From Polyangiaceae bacterium (GTDB lineage Bacteria; Myxococcota_A; Polyangia; Polyangiales; Polyangiaceae): a stretch of DNA of 64,000 nt. Shown piece by piece: positions 53,146-61,441 of the stretch (position 1 is the first letter of the stretch; each line of letters starts with the position of its first letter). The notes under the pieces are model-generated. The model did not search any database. It was not told where the DNA came from and saw only the letters and a program-made list of their open reading frames with translations. The DNA lies in assembly GCA_016719945.1 (NCBI GenBank), contig JADJYE010000033.1:1-64000 (forward strand). The letters run 5' to 3'. Both the position numbers and the translations under genes were made by a program.

Positions 53146-54244
53146 AGTCGTTGGCCAGGGTCACGTACAGCATCAGCCCGAGCATCATGATCAGGCAGAT
53201 CGCGTGGATGTGCGCCTCGACGGTCGGGTTCGGGCGGCGCCGCGTGGTCGCCTCGTAGCCCAGGAACATGAGCCGGCCGCCGTCGAGCGCCGGGATCGGG
53301 AGCATGTTGAAGACCGCGAGGCTCGTGGAGATCGATCCGAGCAGGAACATGAAGTCGTCCCACCCGCGCTCGACCGCGTCGGCCATGGTGTCGACCATGC
53401 CCACGGGCCCCGCCAGCTTGGCCTCGCTCGAGCCCTTGAACAGCTGCCCGAAGGCGCTGAAGGCCTCCTTCACGACCTTCGGCGGCAGCGAGATGGCAGC
53501 GACCACGACCTCGCCGATGTTCTTCGCGGGGCGCAGGCCCTTCGGGGCGACGCCGATGCGCGGGCGGTTGTCGTGGAGCTGGGGCGTGATCTTGAACGAG
53601 AGCCGCTCTTCGCCGCGCAGCACGACGACGTCGAGCTCCTTGCCCTCGCCCCCGACGATCTTCCCGCTCATCTTCTCCCAGTCGCTCTGCACCGGCTCGC
53701 CGTCGACCTCGACGATGATGTCGTTGTCCTTCAGGCCCGCGAGCGCGGCCGGCTTGTCGGGCACCACGCGGATCATGGTCGGATCGGCCGGCTCGATGCT
53801 CGAGTAGTTCGCGTACAGCGGCAGGAAGAAGAACACCGACGCGGCGAGGTAGTTCGCGAGCGGGCCCGCGAACACCGTCGAGACGCGCGCCCAGAGCCCG
53901 GCGTTCGCGTAGGAGCCCTTGTCGTTGGGGTCGTTCTCCTCGAGCGGGTTCATGCCCGCGATCTGCACGTAGGCGAGGAAGGGGATCACCGCGACCTGGA
54001 AGATCGTGGGTCCGTGCTTCTCGGGGTCGTGCTTGAAAAGCTTGAACTTTGCGCGGTCACCCAGCGTGGTGAAGGTCCAGTGGCCCTCGTCGGGGACGAT
54101 CTTGAAGAGCGTCGGGCCGAAGCCGATCGAGAAGCGCAAGACCCGGAGGCCCGAGGCGCGCGCGGCGAAATAGTGGCCCGCCTCGTGCACGATCATCAGC
54201 ACGGCGAGCCCCAGGATCGCGACCAGGATGTACATCCACGACAT
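53123..54244 (-). CDS. rseP: RseP-type site-2 metalloprotease
   Basis: A 373-residue intramembrane protease. The zinc motif HEAGH is at about residues 20-24 in LMIVHEAGHYFAARASG. A single PDZ domain follows (about 150-225; RVVPDKPAALAGLKDNDII). The third zinc ligand is in FNMLPIPALDGGR near residue 315. RseP cleaves membrane anti-sigma factors and remnant signal peptides in regulated proteolysis. The anti-sigma at 28978 is a conceivable substrate; this is only an inference. It heads the minus-strand group that continues with the barrel-like protein. Confidence 0.92.
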   Translation of the reverse strand: MSWMYILVAILGLAVLMIVHEAGHYFAARASGLRVLRFSIGFGPTLFKIVPDEGHWTFTTLGDRAKFKLFKHDPEKHGPTIFQVAVIPFLAYVQIAGMNPLEENDPNDKGSYANAGLWARVSTVFAGPLANYLAASVFFFLPLYANYSSIEPADPTMIRVVPDKPAALAGLKDNDIIVEVDGEPVQSDWEKMSGKIVGGEGKELDVVVLRGEERLSFKITPQLHDNRPRIGVAPKGLRPAKNIGEVVVAAISLPPKVVKEAFSAFGQLFKGSSEAKLAGPVGMVDTMADAVERGWDDFMFLLGSISTSLAVFNMLPIPALDGGRLMFLGYEATTRRRPNPTVEAHIHAICLIMMLGLMLYVTLANDFGLAGSK

Positions 54245-54298
54245 CGCTGGGCAGCTTAGCAGCCCCCGCGACGGCGGCTTGAGCTATGAAACAAGCAC

Positions 54299-54418
54299 GT
54301 GCGCACCGCCCTGGCCCGCGACAGACGTGACAAGCGACGAGGGTCGAACCGGATCGAGCTCGTCATCCTGACGGCCACGCTGGGGCTACTCCTCATCATC
54401 GGGCTGCGGCTACTCTGA
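54299..54418 (+). CDS. Possible 39-residue single-helix membrane micro-protein
   Basis: GTG 54299 opens a short frame. The N-terminus is very basic (RTALARDRRDKRRGSNR), followed by one hydrophobic helix (IELVILTATLGLLLIIGLR) and the stop at 54418. This basic-then-helix plan is typical of small membrane proteins. No ribosome-binding site is obvious, so it could be chance. It lies in the otherwise empty region between rseP and the VWA lipoprotein. Confidence 0.35.
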   Translation: MRTALARDRRDKRRGSNRIELVILTATLGLLLIIGLRLL

Positions 54419-54616
54419 GCAAGCGGCTCAGGCAGCGCGGCCGGCTGCAACGTGCGTGCCGGGGAACCGGCGGGTCCCGGGGGAGGTCAACATCGCCGTG
54501 GCTAAGAAAACCCGCGCGTCGGCGTCGTCCAATCGATGCACACCGGTAGACCGTTCGACTCGCTCGTCCGTCCGACCGATCCCAAACCCGTCGTGGACGC
54601 AGAAAGAGGCACGTCG

Positions 54617-56608
54617 ATGAGAGAGCGCGCACACTCCAACCCCCGGCGCCGCGCCTGGCTCGCGCGCGCGACCCTCGGCGCACTGAGCCTCGCCTGCGCG
54701 GCGAGCTGCCTCGATGAGCGCGCGGCCTCGCAGAGCGAAAAGCCCGCGGCGGGCAGCGCCCGCAGCCACGCGGACGAGGAGCGAGAGTCGACCCCGCAAG
54801 AGCTGGTGGTCGAGGGCGCAGAGGCCCCACGCTCGCCGACGCCCGCCAAGGCCCGCCCGCCCGCGGGGACCGCGAGGGCCATGGAGAAGAGCGAGCCCTC
54901 CGCGATGCAGGGCGACTCGCTCGGCGGCGGCGGCATCGGGCTCGGCGGGATCGGGACGCTCGGCCACGGGGCCGGCCCGGGCACGGGGCAGGGCTTCGGC
55001 AACGGCTCGGGGCGCATCGGCTCCGCGCCGAAGGCGCCGCGCCGGAACGAGGGCTCGCTCGGGCCGAGCTCGCCGCCCGCGCCGCCGATCGCGCTCACGG
55101 AGAGCGTGCTCGATCCCAACGGTCGCTACGCGACGACGTACCGCCCGGGCGCGGGGCACCTCGCCGCCTTCGAGTCGGCCGTGGCGCTCGGGATCATCCC
55201 CACGGCCGAGCGCGAGATCGTGAGCGACATCGGTGCGCGCTACGCGCCGTCGATCGCCGCGCCGAGCGAGCAGGCGCTCGTCTTGCAGAGCGATCTCGAG
55301 CGAGCCGAGCTGCCGCCCGATGGTGGGCCCGTCCATGTGCGCCTCACGCTCAGGTCCACCGTCACGGCAGCGGGCGACCGACCTCCGGTCGCGATCGTCG
55401 TCGTCCTCGACACCAGCGGCTCGATGCGCGGCGAGCTCATCCAGAGCGCGCGCGACGCCGCGGGCCAGCTCGTCGACAAGCTCGCCCCGACCGACCGCTT
55501 CTCGCTCGTGCGCTTCTCGAACGAGTCCGAGGTGCTGATCCCGATGACCGTGGTGGGCGCCAAGAAGGAGCAGCTCAAGGAGAAGATCGCCGGCATCAAG
55601 GAGGGCGGCGGCACCAACATCGGCGAGGGCCTGCGGCTCGGCTACGAGCAGCTCGCGAAGAAGGACATCCCCGCCGACGCGGTGCGCGTGACGATGCTGC
55701 TGTCCGACGGCCGCGCCAACGACGGCATCACCGATCGGCGCAAGCTCGCCCGCCTCGCGCTCGACGCGTTCGAGACGGGCATCCAGACGAGCGCGTTCGG
55801 TCTCGGCACCGACTACGACGGGCCGCTCATGAGCCAGATCGCCAACGACGGCGCAGGTGGCTACTACTACCTGCCCTCGGGGAAGCAGATCGCCGGCGCC
55901 CTGGCCACCGAGCTCGACAAGCGGCTCGACCCCGTCGCGACCGCGGTCGAGGTCCGGGTGCGGCTCAAGCCGGGCATCGAGCTGCTCAACGTCTATGGCT
56001 CGCGGCGCCTCACCGCCGACGAGGCCGCGCGCGTGCGCACCATCGAGGTGGCGCAGGACCAGCAGAGCGAGAAGCGCGACAAGATCAAGGCGAACCGCCA
56101 GGACGATCTCGACGGTGGCCTGCGCTTCTTCATCCCCGCGTTCGCGCGCGACGACAGCCACTCGATCCTGCTCAAGCTGCGCGCCCCCGCCGGCGTGGGG
56201 CCCAAGGATCTGGCGCTCGTCGAGCTGAAGTACAAGGACCGGGTCAAGAAGAAGAACCGCGCCGAGGAGAACCCGCTCAAGGTCGCCTACGCCAACAGCG
56301 ACGCGCTCAGCGCGGCGACCGTCGACCCGAGCGTGCGGCGCACCGTCCAAGGCTTCGCGGCCGGTGAGGCGCTGACCAAGGCGGCTCAGCTCGTCGCCGA
56401 CGGTCGCACCGCCGACGCGGTGGAGCTGCTCGGCGAGCGCGAGGGCCTGCTGGTGCACGCTGCGGCGACCCTCGGCGAGCCCCTGTTCGTCGAGGACGCC
56501 AAGCGCCTCGCGCGGCTCCGCTCGCACGCCTCCGACAAGGGTATGCTCAAGACGCCGCTCGTGCTCGCCATGATGATGGAGACAGCCGGAAGCGTGCATC
56601 TTCGATGA
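54617..56608 (+). CDS. VWA-domain lipoprotein
   Basis: A 663-residue protein. ATG 54617 gives a signal peptide with lipobox CAASC (about residue 34). A low-complexity spacer (about 40-140) is rich in Gly (GGGGIGLGGIGTLGHGAGP). The von Willebrand A domain starts near residue 250, with the MIDAS motif VLDTSGSMRGELIQS and later TMLLSDGRANDGITD. A beta-rich C-terminal domain (ATAVEVRVRLKPGIELLNV, SHSILLKLRAPAGVG) follows, as in YfbK-type proteins. It probably binds partner proteins through Mg2+. The next gene starts 16 bases downstream and is its likely partner. Confidence 0.85.
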   Translation: MRERAHSNPRRRAWLARATLGALSLACAASCLDERAASQSEKPAAGSARSHADEERESTPQELVVEGAEAPRSPTPAKARPPAGTARAMEKSEPSAMQGDSLGGGGIGLGGIGTLGHGAGPGTGQGFGNGSGRIGSAPKAPRRNEGSLGPSSPPAPPIALTESVLDPNGRYATTYRPGAGHLAAFESAVALGIIPTAEREIVSDIGARYAPSIAAPSEQALVLQSDLERAELPPDGGPVHVRLTLRSTVTAAGDRPPVAIVVVLDTSGSMRGELIQSARDAAGQLVDKLAPTDRFSLVRFSNESEVLIPMTVVGAKKEQLKEKIAGIKEGGGTNIGEGLRLGYEQLAKKDIPADAVRVTMLLSDGRANDGITDRRKLARLALDAFETGIQTSAFGLGTDYDGPLMSQIANDGAGGYYYLPSGKQIAGALATELDKRLDPVATAVEVRVRLKPGIELLNVYGSRRLTADEAARVRTIEVAQDQQSEKRDKIKANRQDDLDGGLRFFIPAFARDDSHSILLKLRAPAGVGPKDLALVELKYKDRVKKKNRAEENPLKVAYANSDALSAATVDPSVRRTVQGFAAGEALTKAAQLVADGRTADAVELLGEREGLLVHAAATLGEPLFVEDAKRLARLRSHASDKGMLKTPLVLAMMMETAGSVHLR

Positions 56609-56624
56609 CGCTCGGTCCACGCAG

Positions 56625-57461
56625 ATGAAGCTCGACCCCGCCGCGTTCGCCCAGCCCATCGATCTGCCGGCAGGACAGGAGGTCCGCCTCAAGGGCAGCT
56701 ACCGCGCGGCCGACGGCTCGGTGATCGACGCCGCTACGACCACGTGGCCCAAGGACACGCCTGGCGGGGCGGGCGTCGACGCGGGCGGGCTCGTCGACTT
56801 CGCCGGCGGCGGGTTGCGCCTCACCTCCCGCGACCCGGTCACGCACGAGGTCGTCGCGGTCGCGACGGGCTCCGAGGGGCCCGCGTGCTCGGCGGCGGGC
56901 GTCTCGTCGCCCTGCGTCGCGCTGCGCACCGTGCACCTCGCGCGCACGCGCTTCATGACCCGCGACGAGCTCAGGGCGTCGATGCAGGGCGAGATCACGG
57001 TCGAGCTGGTCGCTCCGCCGCCGCCCGTGCCGCCGCCGCCGCTCGCGCCGCTGCGCGACGCCGTGACGTCGCCGCTCGCGCTCGCGCTCGCGCTGGTCGT
57101 GGCGCTGGTCGCTGCCGGCGGCCTCACGTTCATCGTCCTGCGGCGGCGCGCGCGAAGCCCCGCCGGTCGCATGCGCGCGCTGGTCGCGCGGGTGCACAAG
57201 AAGCTCTCCGGCGCGGACGCGAGCCTCGCCGCCACGCTCGAGCCCGTCGTTCGCAAGACCCTCGCCGCCCTCTCCTCGCGCCGCATCGATCCCGCGAGCC
57301 GTGAAGGGGTGCGCGTCGCTCAGGTGCTGTCGCTCGTCGAGCATCGCATCGACGAGAGCGCGCGCCGAGCCGTCGAAGAGCGCGAGCAGCAGGCCGCCGA
57401 CGAGCTCGTGCTCGAGATGGAGTCGGCGCTCGAAGCTGCGCAGGAGACTGCGCGGCTCTGA
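56625..57461 (+). CDS. Single-pass membrane protein next to the VWA lipoprotein
   Basis: A 278-residue protein. The N-terminal about 140 residues are beta-like (LDPAAFAQPIDLPAGQEVR, SDGG-type LVDFAGGGLRLTSRDPVTH). A Pro-rich PPPPVPPPPLAPL segment leads into one membrane helix (about 150-170; LALALALVVALVAAGGLTF). The C-terminal cytoplasmic part (about 175-278) is helical and highly charged (RVHKKLSGADASLAATLEP, HRIDESARRAVEEREQQAA). No signal peptide is obvious at ATG 56625. Position directly after the VWA gene suggests a joint complex; the family was not recognised. Confidence 0.55.
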   Translation: MKLDPAAFAQPIDLPAGQEVRLKGSYRAADGSVIDAATTTWPKDTPGGAGVDAGGLVDFAGGGLRLTSRDPVTHEVVAVATGSEGPACSAAGVSSPCVALRTVHLARTRFMTRDELRASMQGEITVELVAPPPPVPPPPLAPLRDAVTSPLALALALVVALVAAGGLTFIVLRRRARSPAGRMRALVARVHKKLSGADASLAATLEPVVRKTLAALSSRRIDPASREGVRVAQVLSLVEHRIDESARRAVEEREQQAADELVLEMESALEAAQETARL

Positions 57462-57516
57462 CCGTTGGCCATGACAGTCGGCGTCACGCCCGCCGATTGT
57501 GGTGCACCCCCCCAAA

Positions 57517-57539
57517 CCCCCCTCGCTTCGCGAGGGGGG
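57517..57539. terminator. Perfect GC hairpin between convergent genes (dispersed palindrome, copy 2)
   Basis: A ten-base stem, CCCCCCTCGC / GCGAGGGGGG, with loop TTC separates the plus-strand VWA operon from the minus-strand GYGPP gene. It is the inverted counterpart of the hairpin at 10572. Confidence 0.55.
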
Positions 57540-57547
57540 AGCGCGAC

Positions 57548-58588
57548 TCAACGCGGACCGTAGCCGCCGCCTGGCGGACCGTAGCCACCGCCTGGCGGAC
57601 CGTAGCCACCGCCCGGAGGCGGGCCGTAGCCGCCACCCGGAGGCGGGCCGTAGCCACCACCGGGGGGCGGACCGCCAAAGCCGCCGCCCGGCGGGCCGTA
57701 GCCTCCACCCGGAGGCGGGCCGCCGAAGCCGCCCGGAGGAGGACCGCCGAAGCCGCCGCCCGGAGGACCGTAGCCCGGAGGACCGCCGTAGGGGCCCATC
57801 GGCGGGCCTTTCCCATACCCTCCGAACATGTCGGGCGAGACGGCCGTGCCGGTGAGCCGCGTGAAGATGATCGCGGAGCCCACCTCGATCACGGGCATCG
57901 CCACCAAGATGCCGATGCAGCACGCCAGCAGACCGAGCAGGCCGATGCCGATGCTCACCAGCCCGTAGAGGAAGATCTTCCCCTTCTGGCCCTCGGTCGC
58001 CGACATGCTCGCCTTGAAGGCCTCGATCGGCCCCATGTTGCGATCGACGACGAAGTACTCGACCTGCGAGAGGGCGAGCGCGAGCCAGATCCCCGGGACG
58101 ATCAGGAACAGGAAGCCAACTGTGATCGCGATGCCCTTGAGGAACATCGCGCCGACCATCGGCAAGATGCGCGAGCCGCCCGTGAAGATGTCGGCGAAAT
58201 TGGGAGCCCCGCCTCGGGCCACGCTCAGGGAGATCTTCCTCAGCCCGATCGCGAAGAAGGCCTGGATCGGGATCATGATCACCGCGACCAAGCCGCCCTT
58301 GACCGCGGCTTCCTGGTAGATCCGGATCACGTCGTCCATGTTCTTCACGCGCTGCAGCGCCGCCGGATCGACGGCGCCGAGGATCTGGCCGAGCGCGTTT
58401 TGGACCACATTCTGGATGACGGCGACGACGACGAAGGCGCCGACCAGCGGCCAGAAGTGAGCCTTGACGATCTCCCACGCGCGGCCGGCCGCCTCGGTGG
58501 GCTCCCAGTCCATCGGGCCGCCGGTCGGTAGCGCGCCGTGGACCTGCTCCGGAGCAGCGCCCGGCGGTGTATACGGGTTGAAGGTCAT
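57548..58588 (-). CDS. Polytopic membrane protein with Gly-Tyr-Pro repeat tail
   Basis: A 346-residue protein. A cytoplasmic leader (MTFNPYTPPGAAPEQVHGA) precedes about five hydrophobic segments between residues 45 and 255 (LVGAFVVVAVIQNVVQNAL, GIAITVGFLFLIVPGIWLA, GLLGLLACCIGILVAMP). LFLIVPGIWLALALS resembles the DUF975/glycerophosphoryl-diesterase membrane family. The last about 85 residues consist of repeats of the type GGGYGPPGGGFGGPP, coded by tandem DNA repeats at about 57550-57800. Such low-complexity tails can drive assembly or phase separation. It is divergent from pxpA with only 25 bases between the starts. Confidence 0.65.
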   Translation of the reverse strand: MTFNPYTPPGAAPEQVHGALPTGGPMDWEPTEAAGRAWEIVKAHFWPLVGAFVVVAVIQNVVQNALGQILGAVDPAALQRVKNMDDVIRIYQEAAVKGGLVAVIMIPIQAFFAIGLRKISLSVARGGAPNFADIFTGGSRILPMVGAMFLKGIAITVGFLFLIVPGIWLALALSQVEYFVVDRNMGPIEAFKASMSATEGQKGKIFLYGLVSIGIGLLGLLACCIGILVAMPVIEVGSAIIFTRLTGTAVSPDMFGGYGKGPPMGPYGGPPGYGPPGGGFGGPPPGGFGGPPPGGGYGPPGGGFGGPPPGGGYGPPPGGGYGPPPGGGYGPPGGGYGPPGGGYGPR

Positions 58589-58613
58589 AGCGGCGCGAGG
58601 CTATCACCATTCA

Positions 58614-59330
58614 ATGGCGAACGACCTCGTCCTGGTCGAGCTGAACGTCGACGCCGGGGAGAGCCCCGCGGAGCCGGAGGAGCTGTACGCGCTCGCGACG
58701 ACCCTCAACCTCGCGTGCGGTGGACACGCGGGGGACGAGGCCTCGATGCGAGCCGGCGTCGCCTTGGCTGCACGCCACGGAGCGAGGCTCGCGGCGCACC
58801 CCTCGTACGCCGACCGGGAGGGCTTCGGACGACGCGCGCGCTTCTCGTCGCCGACCGAGGTGCGCGCGGACGTCGAGCGCCAGTGCGCCGCGCTCCTGCG
58901 CGTCGCGGTGGAGGGCGGGGCCGTGCTGCGCACGGTGAAGCCCCACGGCGCCCTCTACCACGACGCCGCGCAGGACCCCGAGCTCGCCGCCGCGATCATC
59001 GACGCCGCGCGACGAGCGCTCCCCGAGCTCAGCGTCGTGGTCGGTCCGCCCGAGGGCGCGCTGCGACTCGAGGCCGTGGGCGCAGGCCTCGACTACTGGG
59101 TCGAGGGCTTCGTCGATCGCCGCTACGACGAGAGCGGCCAGCTCGTGCCACGAGACCGGCCCGGGGCGGTCCTCCAAGATCCCGCCGCGTGTGCGGCTCA
59201 GGCGCTCGCGCTCGCCAAGACCGGCCGCTACCGCACGCTGTGCGCGCACGGCGATACGCCCTCTGCCCTCGCGATCGTCCGCGCGGTCTCGGAGGCGCTG
59301 CGAGCCGAGCGGCGCTTGGTCCCTCGATGA
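58614..59330 (+). CDS. pxpA: 5-oxoprolinase subunit A (LamB/YcsF family)
   Basis: A 238-residue protein. ATG 58614 gives MANDLVLVELNVDAGESPA. Family motifs are LNLACGGHAGDEASMRAGV, LAAHPSYADREGFGR, TVKPHGALYHDAAQDPELA and a final CAHGDTPSALAIV. With PxpB and PxpC it hydrolyses 5-oxoproline (pyroglutamate) to glutamate with ATP. The gene overlaps the pxpB-pxpC fusion by four bases (ATGA), so the subunits are made together. Usual members start with an acidic DLNxDxGE; here it is ELNVDAGE. Confidence 0.93.
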   Translation: MANDLVLVELNVDAGESPAEPEELYALATTLNLACGGHAGDEASMRAGVALAARHGARLAAHPSYADREGFGRRARFSSPTEVRADVERQCAALLRVAVEGGAVLRTVKPHGALYHDAAQDPELAAAIIDAARRALPELSVVVGPPEGALRLEAVGAGLDYWVEGFVDRRYDESGQLVPRDRPGAVLQDPAACAAQALALAKTGRYRTLCAHGDTPSALAIVRAVSEALRAERRLVPR

Positions 59331-60805
59331 GGCTCGAGGCCTTCGGCGACGCCACGCTCGCCTCGCCCCGCGAGCTGCCGTCGTCGCTCGTCGAGCGAGC
59401 CCGTCACCTCGCGGCGCTCGCGCGCGCCATCGAGGCGCTCTCGCCCCACGCCGACGTCGTGGTCGGCGGGCGCAGCGTGCTCGTGATCGGCGGGCCCGTC
59501 GCTGAGGCGCTCGGCTCCACGGAGCTCGAAGGCGCACCCCAGATCGAAACGGCGCCGGAGCGCCACGAGCTCGAGGTCGTCTACGACGGCGAAGATCTCG
59601 CCGCGACCGCCGCCGCCAGCGGGCTGTCGCCCGAGGCGCTGATATCGGCCCACTCGGCGCCCACCTACGTCGCGCTGCTCACCGGGTTCATGCCCGGGTT
59701 CGCGTACCTGGGCGGCCTCGATCCCCGCCTCGTCCGTCCGCGCCTGGCGCAGCCGCGCGCCCGCGTCCCTGCAGGATCGGTCGCGATCGCGGGTCCGCTC
59801 GCGGGGGTCTACCCGTTCGCGTCGCCAGGCGGGTGGCGCCTGCTCGGCCGAGCCGTCTGCCCGAGGCTCTTCGATCCGAGCCGCGCGCGGCCCCAGCGCA
59901 TCCAGGTCCTCGACGAGGTGCGGTTCATCCCGGTCCGTGGCGCTCCCGAGCCTCCGCCGCCGGAGGTCGCTGCTGCCCTGTCGTCCTCCCACGCGCTCGA
60001 GGTGGAGCGCGCATTGGGTCTCGCGACCCTCCAGGATCACGGCCGCCTCGGTTTGCGCGGCCTAGGCCTGCCCAGCAGCGGACCGCTCGATCGCGAGACG
60101 TTCGACGTCGCGAACGCCGCGGTCGGCAACCCACCCGGCAGCGCGTGTGTCGAGGTCCTCGTCGGAAGGCTGTCGCTCGTCGCTCGTCGCGAGGTGCACG
60201 TCAGCGTCGACGGTGCTCCCGAGCAGCGGCTTCGCGCGGGCGAGCGAGTGGTCATCGATCCGGGCGCCAAGCTCTCGGCGTACCTCGCGGCGCGCGGCGG
60301 CTTCGAGGCCCCCGCCGTGCTGGGCTCTCGCTCGACCCTCCTGCTCGCCAGGCTCGGGGGGCACGACGGCCGCGCCCTCCGCCGGGGGGACGCGCTCGAG
60401 GTCGGTGATCCCGAGCTCTCCGGGCGGGCCACCCTCGGCCTGACGCCAGCGCCGGTGCCCCCAGTGGCGATGCTCGAGCTGCTGGCGGCGCCCACCGACG
60501 CTCGCCTCCCGCCGGACGCTCTCTCTGCGCTGTGCGCGGGGACCTTTCGGGTGTCCGACCAGCTCGATCGCGTCGGCGTCCGCTTCGCCGGCAGCAAGGT
60601 GCCTCGGGCGGGCGGCGACCTGGCTCTTCCCGACCCTACCCTGCCTGGCGCCCTGCAGATCACCACCGACGGTACGCCGATCGCGCTCGGCCCCGACTGC
60701 GCGGTGACCGGAGGCTACCCCGTCGCCGGGGTCCTTTCGGCGGGATCGAGGGCCCTCCTGGGGCGGCTCCGCCCCGGTCACCCTGTGACGTTTCGGGTCG
60801 CGTGA
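59327..60805 (+). CDS. pxpBC: Fused 5-oxoprolinase subunits B and C
   Basis: A 492-residue protein. The first about 200 residues match PxpB (KipI/AHS1): ALSPHADVVVGGRSVLVIG, TGFMPGFAYLGGLDPRLVR and PAGSVAIAGPLAGVYPFAS, then GGWRLLGRA. From about residue 225 onward it matches PxpC (KipA/AHS2): ALGLATLQDHGRLGLRGLG, GNPPGSACVEVLVG and a late TTDGTPIALGPDCAVTGGY, then AGVLSAGSRA. The two are usually separate genes; here one reading frame joins them without a stop. It works with the upstream pxpA. Confidence 0.92.
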   Translation: MRLEAFGDATLASPRELPSSLVERARHLAALARAIEALSPHADVVVGGRSVLVIGGPVAEALGSTELEGAPQIETAPERHELEVVYDGEDLAATAAASGLSPEALISAHSAPTYVALLTGFMPGFAYLGGLDPRLVRPRLAQPRARVPAGSVAIAGPLAGVYPFASPGGWRLLGRAVCPRLFDPSRARPQRIQVLDEVRFIPVRGAPEPPPPEVAAALSSSHALEVERALGLATLQDHGRLGLRGLGLPSSGPLDRETFDVANAAVGNPPGSACVEVLVGRLSLVARREVHVSVDGAPEQRLRAGERVVIDPGAKLSAYLAARGGFEAPAVLGSRSTLLLARLGGHDGRALRRGDALEVGDPELSGRATLGLTPAPVPPVAMLELLAAPTDARLPPDALSALCAGTFRVSDQLDRVGVRFAGSKVPRAGGDLALPDPTLPGALQITTDGTPIALGPDCAVTGGYPVAGVLSAGSRALLGRLRPGHPVTFRVA

Positions 60806-61000
60806 GCCGTTCCGCGCAGGTCGTGCGTCCACCAACTCGAGACAACAGGTGGATCCCACCACAACCGTCGCCGAACCGCAGGACTCAACGCCTGCCACCC
60901 GGCGCGGAGGGGCCTCCGCCGACTCGTCTAGCCCACTCGGTCCGGACACCCGGACCCCCATCGGACCCGCCACGGGTGTCCGCTCTTTGGAGGATCGCTC

Positions 61001-61180
61001 ATGAAGAAGCTCGTTCTTGGTCTTGCCCTCGCCGCCGTGTTCGCCGCCGCCTGTGGCGGTGATGGTAAGAAGGCCGACAGCGCCGACGGTTCCACGACCG
61101 CCACGGCCGACGCGTCCGCCACGGCCGCTCCGGCCGACAGCGCCCCCGCGCCCGACGCCTCCGCCTCCGCGGCCCCCTGA
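61001..61180 (+). CDS. 59-residue lipoprotein with Ala/Asp/Ser tail
   Basis: A short gene with a strong GGAGG at 60989-60993 before ATG 61001. The signal peptide MKKLVLGLALAAVFAAAC ends in a clear lipobox cysteine. GGDGKKADSADGSTTA and a Thr/Ala/Pro/Asp-rich low-complexity tail follow. It should be a tiny surface or periplasmic lipoprotein; no function is known. The upstream 195-base gap holds GC hairpins (for example GCGGAGG / CCTCCGC near 60914). A good terminator follows at 61217. Confidence 0.75.
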   Translation: MKKLVLGLALAAVFAAACGGDGKKADSADGSTTATADASATAAPADSAPAPDASASAAP

Positions 61181-61216
61181 AGCGCACGGCCCAGCGCCCA
61201 CCAGCGCGGGACGTAG

Positions 61217-61246
61217 AGAGAGCAGCCTCGGCTGCTCTCTTTTTTT
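61217..61246 (+). terminator. Rho-independent terminator after the tiny lipoprotein
   Basis: An 11-base perfect stem, AGAGAGCAGCC / GGCTGCTCTCT, with a TC loop is followed by a T-run (61240-61246). Confidence 0.92.
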
Positions 61247-61249
61247 GTT

Positions 61250-61318
61250 CCCGCGCGCCCGCTACCGCGGGGCCCTTCGGTTTTCACTCGCCCGAGCGCG
61301 CGTGAAAACCGGCGCGGG
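61250..61318 (+). ncRNA. Structured element, copy B (covarying three-helix fold)
   Basis: The outer stem CCCGCGC (61250-61256) / GCGCGGG (61312-61318) encloses CCCGC-TACC-GCGGG and CGGTTTTCAC / GTGAAAACCG. It begins three bases after the T-run of the preceding terminator. The sequence between the hairpins (CCCTTCG) is the same as in copy A at 39305. Several pairs differ in both partners between copies, so the fold itself appears to be maintained. Confidence 0.5.
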
Positions 61319-61441
61319 GAAAAGACTCCCACTTCGATAAGTGCCTCCAGGGCCGGAGACTCCCCGCGCCCGGGGCCCCGTGCTACGACCTCACACGTAG
61401 CCGAGCGGTGGCTTCCTTCACGCTGCTTGGTCGAGGGCGCC

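Noticed and set aside
54337..54362. A GGGTCGAACC tRNA T-arm-like string
   Set aside because: No acceptor stem, anticodon arm or CCA partner at proper distance; it lies within a possible short coding frame.
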